From NCBI RefSeq assembly GCF_003386095.1, contig NZ_QREG01000013.1, positions 1 to 42,401 of the forward strand: DNA of 42,401 bases. Reading direction: 5' to 3'. Of this stretch, positions 8,319 to 14,138 are shown piece after piece. Position numbers and translations under genes: made by a program. The DNA comes from Marinoscillum furvescens DSM 4134. Its GTDB lineage: Bacteria; Bacteroidota; Bacteroidia; Cytophagales; Cyclobacteriaceae. Every line of letters begins with the position of its first letter. Position 1 is the stretch's first letter. A model generated the notes under the pieces. That model did no database searches. It was not told where the DNA came from and was given only the letters and a program-made list of their open reading frames with translations.

Positions 8319-8546
8319 ATGGACATTCAGGCAGAGAAATTACGGTTGATCGAATGGCTCGCAGGACTTAATGACCCCAACACGCTGCAGGAGCTCATCA
8401 CATTGAAGAAGGATACAGAAGCCGACTGGTGGGATGAAATTAGTGCAGAAGAAAGAGCGGATATCAAGGAAGGAATGTTGCAATCTGAAAATGGTCAGAT
8501 GATAGCTCATGAAGAAGTCATGAAAAAATACAAAAAGTGGCTTTAA
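8319..8546 (+). CDS. Antitoxin of a ParE/RelE-type module
   Basis: A 75-residue protein from the ATG at 8319 (MDIQAEKLRLIEWLAGLND); a start at 8295 would add eight residues. It matches the short Bacteroidota antitoxins in which an N-terminal helix pair is followed by a TEADWWDEISAEERADIKEG segment and the C-terminal toxin-binding EEVMKKYKKWL. The partner toxin gene begins inside its 3' end but is truncated, so this antitoxin is probably an orphan. Confidence 0.75.
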   Translation: MDIQAEKLRLIEWLAGLNDPNTLQELITLKKDTEADWWDEISAEERADIKEGMLQSENGQMIAHEEVMKKYKKWL

Positions 8547-8671
8547 ATATCGTTTGGACTAAGCAAGCTGAAAAAGGTTATGCTCAGATCATTGAATACC
8601 TTGATACGCACTTTTCTGATAAAGAAGTCACCAGGTTTGTCCGACAGTCGCATCAATTTTTTAACTCCTAA
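8537..8671 (+). pseudogene. Truncated RelE/ParE-family toxin
   Basis: A GTG-started frame overlapping the antitoxin end reads VALNIVWTKQAEKGYAQIIE, then YLDTHFSDKEVTRFVRQ, then a short unrelated tail and stop after 44 residues. The opening (strand then KQAExxxxQIIEYL) is the N-terminal pattern of RelE/ParE toxins, which need about 90-100 residues including the C-terminal beta sheet with the active or binding residues. The frame ends 5 bp before a REP-like palindrome, so loss of the 3' half probably accompanied arrival of that repeat. Not expected to be toxic. Confidence 0.65.
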
Positions 8672-8675
8672 ACTC

Positions 8676-8709
8676 AAACCTTGGAGGTTTTGAAAAACCT
8701 CCAAGGTTT
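8676..8709. repeat. REP-like palindrome 2
   Basis: 34-bp palindrome with arms AAACCTTGGAGGTTTT and AAAACCTCCAAGGTTT. It lies immediately after the truncated toxin frame. Confidence 0.88.
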
Positions 8710-8834
8710 ATTAAATGAATTCCTAATCTTATCTCACACCTAAGCACTTTTTCCAAATATCCCCAAAATATGGTATTGCGACAAATAACGTTAGCGTGTA
8801 GTTTAGGTGCTTTCTAACTTAAACCAATTTTATC

Positions 8835-9536
8835 ATGAGTAAGACTCATTATGAACAGCTGCTGCCGCAGCTAGAAGCTATGGAATCCAGCCGCATCAAA
8901 CAGCCTAACATGCCGATCGACACGTACCTGCAGGAAGCCTCAGACCTGGAGGTCTGGATGCAAGAGGACCTGCCCAAACTCACAGCGGTGGGCATATCTG
9001 AAGGCACCGTAGAAGCACTGTCTGTACGAACTGGCGCCCTGCGCTATGCACAGAGCGAATGGGCCCGTGAGCGCAACTCCAAAGAGGAGGCCACCCGCCA
9101 GTGGGAAGCACAGAGCAGCGAGGCGATAGACCTCAAAAATGAGCTGGAGCATGCCTTTCGTTTTGCCTTTCGCAAGCACCCAGACCTGCTCACCAAGGTG
9201 CACGAGATAGAGGACGGCACTGGTCATGCGGACCTGGTACAGGACCTCAGCGACCTCTCCGTGCTGGGCAAAGCCAATGAAGGTCTGCTGCAGTCCATCA
9301 ACTTCAACACCGAAAAGCTGGATGACTCAGCCTCCATTAGCGAAGGGCTCAGCAAAGTGCTGGCCGCCATGAATGGTGAGCGACTTGAAAACAGTAGTGG
9401 CAAAATCTTGCGCGATAAGGCCTATACGCTCCTCAAAGAAACCGTGGATGAAATCCGCCAGGCCGGCAAGTATGCCTTCTGGAAAGACCCGGAAAGACTG
9501 AAGGGGTATAAGAGCCATTACTTTCGAATGAGATAA
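8835..9536 (+). CDS. Unknown helical protein
   Basis: A 233-residue soluble, charged, almost entirely helical protein with no signal peptide or membrane segment. I do not recognise a characterised family. Features are an N-terminal LLPQLEAMESSRIKQPNMPIDTY segment, a middle ALRYAQSEWARERNSKEEATRQWE helix likely to form a coiled coil, and a conserved-looking aromatic end (KYAFWKDPERLKGYKSHYFRMR). Codon use is more GC-rich and regular than in its accessory neighbours. Immediately downstream is a hairpin and an array of CGCAGG boxes spaced 20-21 bp, so gene and array may belong together. Confidence 0.6.
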   Translation: MSKTHYEQLLPQLEAMESSRIKQPNMPIDTYLQEASDLEVWMQEDLPKLTAVGISEGTVEALSVRTGALRYAQSEWARERNSKEEATRQWEAQSSEAIDLKNELEHAFRFAFRKHPDLLTKVHEIEDGTGHADLVQDLSDLSVLGKANEGLLQSINFNTEKLDDSASISEGLSKVLAAMNGERLENSSGKILRDKAYTLLKETVDEIRQAGKYAFWKDPERLKGYKSHYFRMR

Positions 9537-9547
9537 AGGCGACTCAA

Positions 9548-9572
9548 GTGTTTCCTGCGCCGCAGGAAACAC
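9548..9572 (+). terminator. 11-bp hairpin following the unknown helical gene
   Basis: Perfect stem GTGTTTCCTGC/GCAGGAAACAC with a GCC loop, 11 bp after the stop codon. There is no T-run, so termination is uncertain. Its right arm contains the first of the periodic CGCAGG boxes. Confidence 0.45.
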
Positions 9573-9710
9573 ATAAAATCACGCAGGACCAAATATTATA
9601 TCGCAGGGATCTGTCAAGTTTGCGCAGGACAGAATAAAATTCCGCAGGATGTAAAAGGGTATGCGCAGGATTTACTAAATGTGGCGCAGGAAGGGTAAAA
9701 ACCCCGCAGG
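9561..9710 (+). repeat. Eight CGCAGG boxes phased at 20-21 bp
   Basis: CGCAGG starts at 9561, 9582, 9602, 9623, 9643, 9664, 9685 and 9705: intervals 21, 20, 21, 20, 21, 21, 20. The sequence between boxes is unrelated, so only the box and its spacing are conserved. The mean spacing of about 20.6 bp is close to two helical turns, placing all boxes on one face of the DNA. It is noncoding (downstream of a stop). Confidence 0.85.
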
Positions 9711-9756
9711 GACCCGTCCTATCATTACTTGACAGGTTTTTATCTCAGCAAAACGC

Positions 9757-9789
9757 AAACCTTGGAGGTTTTCAAAACCTCCAAGGTTT
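9757..9789. repeat. REP-like palindrome 3 (left of the RAYT gene)
   Basis: Perfect palindrome with 16-bp arms and central C, core CTTGGAGGTTTTC. It is followed by CTTAACGAAGAG and then by the 38-bp direct repeat at 9803, an arrangement found again at 10748. Confidence 0.9.
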
Positions 9790-9802
9790 CTTAACGAAGA
9801 GT

Positions 9803-9840
9803 AATTGGAGATACGTAACCCGAACCCTCCAAGGTTTCTT
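9803..9840. repeat. Direct repeat, left copy
   Basis: A 38-bp sequence beginning AATTGGAGATACG and ending CCTCCAAGGTTTCTT (a half-palindrome) recurs at 10793-10830. Each copy sits 13-14 bp after a full palindrome, so the palindrome-plus-repeat unit brackets the transposase locus. Confidence 0.85.
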
Positions 9841-9861
9841 AACGAAGAATTTTTAGCATCA

Positions 9862-10455
9862 ATGAGACCCAACACCTACTATCATGTGTACAACCATGCC
9901 AACGGAGAAGACAACCTTTTCAGGTGTGACGAAAACTATCATTACTTTTTGAACTTATGGGCCAAATACATTGAGCTGGTGGCTGGCACATATGCTTACT
10001 GCTTGTTGCCTAACCACTTTCATTTTTTGATCAAAACCCATGACTTAGCGACCATTGAATCACTCCAAAATGAATTTGGATCACGAGAGGTCTCGGTATC
10101 ACAACTCATCAAACAGCCATTTTCTAACTGCTTCAACAGCTATGCGAAGGCATTCAATAAAATGTATAACCGCCGCGGGAGCCTCTTTCTTTCCAATTTC
10201 AAGCATAAAGAAATCATTAATCCTAATCACCTTTCCGTCATTGTGACCTACATACATCGCAATCCCGTGCATCATGGCTTTAGAAACCGTTTAGGCGATT
10301 GGCCTCATAGCTCTTATGACGCTATGTTCGGAACCAAAACGACCAGACTTAAGCGCCATGAAGTACGTAGCTGGTACAGTACTCCTAAGGCGTACGAAGA
10401 AGCCCATAAACAGGAAGTGAAACTACCGGATACCTCACTGTTTATTGACTACTAA
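9862..10455 (+). CDS. REP-associated tyrosine transposase (RAYT, Y1_Tnp family)
   Basis: A 197-residue HUH single-strand transposase from the ATG at 9862 (MRPNTYYHVYNHANGEDNLF, the usual RAYT opening); a TTG start at 9805 would lie inside the direct repeat. The metal-binding HUH motif is LLPNHFHFLIK (His52, His54). The catalytic tyrosine is probably Tyr94 in CFNSYAKAFNKMYNRRGSLF. The C-terminal YIHRNPVHHGF and WPHSSYDAM motifs are diagnostic of RAYTs. Such proteins nick and join REP hairpins as single strands. REP-like palindromes lie 73 bp upstream of the ATG and 10 bp downstream of the stop. Confidence 0.92.
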   Translation: MRPNTYYHVYNHANGEDNLFRCDENYHYFLNLWAKYIELVAGTYAYCLLPNHFHFLIKTHDLATIESLQNEFGSREVSVSQLIKQPFSNCFNSYAKAFNKMYNRRGSLFLSNFKHKEIINPNHLSVIVTYIHRNPVHHGFRNRLGDWPHSSYDAMFGTKTTRLKRHEVRSWYSTPKAYEEAHKQEVKLPDTSLFIDY

Positions 10456-10464
10456 TTCCGGTCT

Positions 10465-10497
10465 AAACCTTGGAGGTTTTCAAAACCTCCAAGGTTT
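10465..10497. repeat. REP-like palindrome 4 (right of the RAYT gene)
   Basis: Perfect 33-bp palindrome identical in core to palindrome 3, starting 10 bp after the RAYT stop and followed by CTTTACGAAGAGCAATT, the same trailer type as at palindrome 3. Confidence 0.9.
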
Positions 10498-10640
10498 CTT
10501 TACGAAGAGCAATTATCTGAAATAACCCCTGATACCTACAATTGCTTTTTTAGATGTGGAAATTGGAATAACCTATTTAGGAGGAAAACGATCAAGACTT
10601 TTAGAACCTGTGTCAATATTGAATTTCTAGTAAGTATAGA

Positions 10641-10715
10641 ACCCCTTTAGCGTACAAAGAAGCCCATAAACTAGAAGTAAAACTGCCAGATACCTCACTA
10701 TTTATTGATTATTGA
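10641..10715 (+). pseudogene. 3'-terminal fragment of a second RAYT gene
   Basis: 25 codons, including the stop, match the last 25 of the intact RAYT: this copy reads AYKEAHKLEVKLPDTSLFIDY against AYEEAHKQEVKLPDTSLFIDY. Many differences are synonymous (for example ctg cca gat for cta ccg gat), so the fragment appears to come from a related gene that evolved as protein-coding, not from decay of the intact neighbour. No homology is seen upstream of it. It lies between palindromes 4 and 5. Confidence 0.8.
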
Positions 10716-10747
10716 ATCTAAACGCTACTTCAAACCTTTGCGTCTTC

Positions 10748-10780
10748 AAACCTTGGAGGTTTTCAAAACCTCCAAGGTTT
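10748..10780. repeat. REP-like palindrome 5
   Basis: Perfect 33-bp palindrome with the same core as palindromes 3 and 4, downstream of the RAYT fragment and followed by ATGAAGATC and the second 38-bp direct repeat. The rest of the 394-bp gap (10498-10891) shows no gene. Confidence 0.9.
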
Positions 10781-10792
10781 TTAATGAAGATC

Positions 10793-10830
10793 AATTGGAG
10801 ATACGTAACCCGAACCCTCCAAGGTTTCTT
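10793..10830. repeat. Direct repeat, right copy
   Basis: Identical to 9803-9840 as far as I can compare by eye. With palindrome 5 it forms a unit of about 83 bp equivalent to 9757-9840 on the left side of the transposase locus. Confidence 0.85.
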
Positions 10831-10891
10831 TCTAAATTACCTTAACTAGGTTTCCCGCTTGGAAAGCGTGCACCCTTAAATCAAAAGTGAG

Positions 10892-11347
10892 ATGAAAAGA
10901 CTATTTCTATTACTAATTCTTCTAAGTGCAATGAGTTGCAAAGAGGAATTAGCATGTTGTGACCACATAGCGGAATTTCCCAGAATTAAAATTTTGGGCG
11001 ATAATGGTGCGGACTTACTGGACCCTAAAAGTGCAAATCATATCGATCACTCGGGTATTTCACTGAGTACAAGGATAGACAATCGAAACAGGGAACTTAG
11101 CATAGAGATCAGAAGGGTACTACTAACTGCTTCGGATTCTGGTGATTATATAATTGATGTCAATGCTAATATGGTAGATATGCTGTCGACAGATGGAATG
11201 AGACATTTTTATCTCAAACTTTCCAATGAGGATACTGATACGATATCCTTAATTATTGAAAACTCAACAACTAAGAGGCTTGAATTAAACGGTGAAATTT
11301 GGAAGGAGTATGATAGCGTGGAATTCAGCCATATCATTCGAAAATGA
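10892..11347 (+). CDS. Small lipoprotein of unknown function
   Basis: A 151-residue lipoprotein. The signal peptide MKRLFLLLILLSAMSC ends at Cys16, the lipidation site. The mature part has a CC pair at residues 22-23 and otherwise beta-rich sequence with no motif I recognise. Base composition is more AT-rich than the housekeeping genes, like the other genes of this accessory region. It is preceded by the RAYT/REP repeats. Confidence 0.65.
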   Translation: MKRLFLLLILLSAMSCKEELACCDHIAEFPRIKILGDNGADLLDPKSANHIDHSGISLSTRIDNRNRELSIEIRRVLLTASDSGDYIIDVNANMVDMLSTDGMRHFYLKLSNEDTDTISLIIENSTTKRLELNGEIWKEYDSVEFSHIIRK

Positions 11348-11434
11348 CGAAACATTCACGTGCACAATTAACTGCGCGACTTTATTTTGAGGGTAGGATT
11401 TGATTTATGAGAAGCACACCCCCAAATAAAAAAA

Positions 11435-11454
11435 GTCTAACCAGATGGCTAGAC
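11435..11454 (-). terminator. Terminator downstream of the HMA-AraC gene
   Basis: On the minus strand the stem GTCTAGCCA/TGGTTAGAC (one mismatch) is followed by a T-run of about eight. It lies about 110 bp past the regulator's stop and points in its direction. Confidence 0.6.
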
Positions 11455-11561
11455 CGCTTGCAACGCGACTTTTACTTTGGATTTGGTAATTGCCGCATAC
11501 ACTTGACCGGGAAGACTCCCGGGTTTCTGAGGAGTGTAACGCGGTGCGGCACCAAATGGTT

Positions 11562-12137
11562 TCATGTATTCCCCACCTGATCCAATGTTTTCCGGTCATG
11601 CTTTTTTTGCTTGCGAAAAGCCGTTGGAGTCATACCTGTTTCTTTCTTAAACTGCGCCGAGAGGTGTGCTATACTACTGTAGTTGAGCTGGTGGGCGATC
11701 TCCGATAGCGTCTGCTCCTCATAGGTGAGGAGCTCTTTTACGCGCTCTATCTTTTGGGCGGTGAGGTATTTTTCTATCGTGATGCCCTCCGTACTGGAAA
11801 AGAGCCTGCTCAGATGGCTATAGTCCTGATGTAGCTGCTCGGCCAGGTAGGTAGAGAGGTTGATCCGCAGCGGGGCAGTCTGGTAGTGTACCTGGTCTAT
11901 GATCAGCGATTTTATTTGCGCTATGAGGGCCGTTTTGCCTGGCGAAAGGAGCTCAAAACCAAGTTGGTTTAGTGCGGTATTTAGCTGCGTGTTTACCGCT
12001 TCACTGGGCAGGTTTTGTACCGATACCTCTCCCAAAGCTACAGTGAGTGGGGGCTCGTGCAGCTCAGCAAACGTCTGTGTGACGGCCTGGATGCAGCGCG
12101 GACACACCATGTTTTTTACATAGATCGTATGACTCAT
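11562..12137 (-). CDS. AraC-family regulator with an N-terminal heavy-metal-associated-like domain
   Basis: A 191-residue regulator. Residues 1-70 resemble an HMA domain with the motif VKNMVCPRCIQAV (Cys12, Cys15), so a metal or oxidant could be the signal. Residues 85-185 form the AraC double HTH: LAEQLHQDYSHLSRLFSSTEGITIEKYLTAQKIERVKELL, then LSEIAHQLNYSSIAHLSAQFKKETGMTPTAFRK. This fused architecture is common in Bacteroidota and often stands near copper-handling genes. The target may be the metal genes at 784-5879, but that is inference. The upstream neighbour is the divergent GntP permease. Confidence 0.87.
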   Translation of the reverse strand: MSHTIYVKNMVCPRCIQAVTQTFAELHEPPLTVALGEVSVQNLPSEAVNTQLNTALNQLGFELLSPGKTALIAQIKSLIIDQVHYQTAPLRINLSTYLAEQLHQDYSHLSRLFSSTEGITIEKYLTAQKIERVKELLTYEEQTLSEIAHQLNYSSIAHLSAQFKKETGMTPTAFRKQKKHDRKTLDQVGNT

Positions 12138-12190
12138 TTTCTTGGATACGCAGGGCCGTAGGAAGGTGTTGTGGCCAGGCTATAAAAAGT

Positions 12191-12218
12191 GAGCGGCGCC
12201 CTGTTTGGAGCGCCGCTC
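12191..12218. other. GC-rich 9-bp hairpin upstream of the HMA-AraC gene
   Basis: Perfect stem GAGCGGCGC/GCGCCGCTC with a 10-nt loop. On the minus strand it is followed by CACTTTTTATA, which looks like a terminator, yet no minus-strand gene lies immediately upstream. It could be a leader attenuator of the regulator. Confidence 0.4.
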
Positions 12219-12382
12219 TTAAGCTTACCTCTTTATACTAAGTTTAACCAACCGTATTAGTACCTAACCGTTCGGGATTGAAAAGGTTTAAATTTTTCTT
12301 TTTTACCGGATGCTTTGTTCATACATCTTCCAGACTAGGCTGATCCTGCTATATTAGTGGCCTACCAAACCTTACCTTCATT

Positions 12383-13696
12383 ATGTCATTATTGACAATT
12401 CTTTTTTGTATTGTGGTGCTCGTCCTGCTGATCACATGGGGCAAAGTCAACCCCTTTTTAGCCTTTATTATTGTTTCCTTGCTTACTGGCATCATGCTGG
12501 GCGTACCGCTTTCGGAGGTGACCACTGTGGTGGAAAACGGCATAGGAGGCATGCTTGGCGGGCTCGTCATAGTGATCGTGCTGGGAGCTATGCTGGGCAA
12601 GCTGGTGGCCGAGTCGGGTGCTGCACAGTCCATTACCAACGTACTCATGAGGCTATTTGGCACGCGTAAAATCCAATGGGCACTGATGACTACCGGTTTT
12701 GTAGTAGGGATCCCACTTTTTTACAATGTAGGCTTTGTGCTCCTGGTGCCGCTCATTTTTTCTGTGGCCTATCAGTATAAGCTCAAAGCCGTTTACATTG
12801 GGCTGCCCATGCTCGCAGCCCTGTCTGTAACGCATGGCTTTTTGCCGCCACATCCTTCACCCACGGCCCTCGTGGGTCAGCTCAATGCCGACATGGGCCT
12901 TACGCTTATTTATGGCTTTTGCCTGGCGATTCCCGCCATCATACTGGCAGGTCCTGTTTATTCGCGGGCTATTCGCCAAATGGAATCCCGCCCACTGAGC
13001 ACCTTTCAGGCTGAGCCCATGCCCGAAGATCAGCTTCCGGGAGGGTTTAATAGCTTTTTTTCAGCGCTATTGCCTGTGCTCTTGCTCGTGGTAGTAGCCG
13101 TATGGCAGCTGCTCGGTACTCCCAAAGGTGCTGCTGGTGAGGTGCTGGCTTTCGTAGGTAACCCATCTGTAGTGATGATCATCGCGCTGATTTATGCTAC
13201 GTTTTCTATAGGTATAGGGCAGGGCAAAAAAATGAAGACAGTAATGAATCATTACGCAGAAGCGATCAAAGACATTTCACCCATACTGTTGATTGTAGCT
13301 GGGGCGGGTGCACTCAAGCAGGTGTTTGTGGTGAGTGGCGTAAGTACCGAGCTGGTAGCAGGCCTCCAAAACTGGAACATTCATCCGCTGGTGCTGGGAT
13401 GGCTTATCGCTGGCATTATCCGTGTATGTATTGGCTCAGCTACCGTGGCGGGGCTCACCGCTGCAGGCATTCTGGCCCCAGTGATGCAGGATGTAGGTGC
13501 AGACCCCAATCTGATGGTCCTCAGCGTAGGGGCGGGGAGCCTGCTGTTTTCTCATGTCAACGATTCAGGCTTTTGGATGTACAAAGAGTATTTTAACCTC
13601 AGTGTGAAAGACACCATCAAAAGCTGGTCTGTGATGGAAACCATCGTGTCCGTGGTGGGCTTGATTGGGGTATTGATTTTGGATGTGTTTTTGTAG
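12383..13696 (+). CDS. gntP: Gluconate/H+ symporter, GntP family
   Basis: A 437-residue permease with about 12-14 membrane helices and the GntP family hallmarks: ENGIGGMLGGLVIVIVLGAMLGKLVAESG near residues 51-79, a central TRKIQWALMTTGFVVGIPLFYNVGFVLL, LSVTHGFLPPHPSPTA, and near the end GSATVAGLTAAGILAP with SHVNDSGFWM. These transporters take up gluconate or related aldonates. The oxidative pentose phosphate genes gnd and zwf-pgl lie 4-8 kb away, which fits gluconate use through 6-phosphogluconate; no gluconate kinase is seen in the window. GntT or a paralogue with another sugar acid is possible. Confidence 0.9.
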   Translation: MSLLTILFCIVVLVLLITWGKVNPFLAFIIVSLLTGIMLGVPLSEVTTVVENGIGGMLGGLVIVIVLGAMLGKLVAESGAAQSITNVLMRLFGTRKIQWALMTTGFVVGIPLFYNVGFVLLVPLIFSVAYQYKLKAVYIGLPMLAALSVTHGFLPPHPSPTALVGQLNADMGLTLIYGFCLAIPAIILAGPVYSRAIRQMESRPLSTFQAEPMPEDQLPGGFNSFFSALLPVLLLVVVAVWQLLGTPKGAAGEVLAFVGNPSVVMIIALIYATFSIGIGQGKKMKTVMNHYAEAIKDISPILLIVAGAGALKQVFVVSGVSTELVAGLQNWNIHPLVLGWLIAGIIRVCIGSATVAGLTAAGILAPVMQDVGADPNLMVLSVGAGSLLFSHVNDSGFWMYKEYFNLSVKDTIKSWSVMETIVSVVGLIGVLILDVFL

Positions 13697-13703
13697 CCAA
13701 AAA

Positions 13704-13916
13704 CTACTTTGAGGAACTCGTTTTGCAGCTTTTAATACCAAAAGGGGCATATAGCGGGCAAAAGCTCACAAAGCTGGTGAGTACAAAAATGCCTGCAAGC
13801 ACGAGTAAAACGATGCCCAATGTGCCGGCGATTACATCTGTGTAATAGAGCACGGCGATAAACACCGCCAATGATGTGCGGATGACCTTATCCGTTGTTC
13901 CCATATTTGATTTCAT
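13704..13916 (-). CDS. DUF2892 (YgaP-like) small membrane protein
   Basis: A 70-residue inner-membrane protein from the ATG at 13916 (MKSNMGTTDKVIRT, the standard DUF2892 opening); an in-frame ATG at 13940 gives eight extra residues. Two membrane helices follow (SLAVFIAVLYYTDVIAGTLGIVLLVLAGIFVLTSFVSF) and the end CPLYAPFGIKSCK has the family's Cys-Pro-xx-xPxG pattern. It is convergent with gntP, 7 bp away. Function unknown; relatives sit with sulfur-transfer and stress genes. Confidence 0.85.
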   Translation of the reverse strand: MKSNMGTTDKVIRTSLAVFIAVLYYTDVIAGTLGIVLLVLAGIFVLTSFVSFCPLYAPFGIKSCKTSSSK

Positions 13917-14138
13917 AACTATAGGTTTTAGTATAGCCATGAAGATACCGATAAGCCACCTTATGTTTGGTGACTTGTGTTACACAGGGCAGAGTTTAGT
14001 TGGAGGATCGAGCAATGCTTCTGAGGATATGGTTGTAATAGGGTGACACCAAGCTTTGTCTGAATTATAGGGTTCCTTCAGATCCTCCTTCAGAAAATGA
14101 TATTCCACTGTGGCATTATATTGGGCCCCATAGGGGCT

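Noticed and set aside
11405-11599. 64-codon minus-strand frame after the HMA-AraC gene
   Set aside because: It overlaps the regulator's 3' end and terminator region and has no coding signal or recognisable motif.
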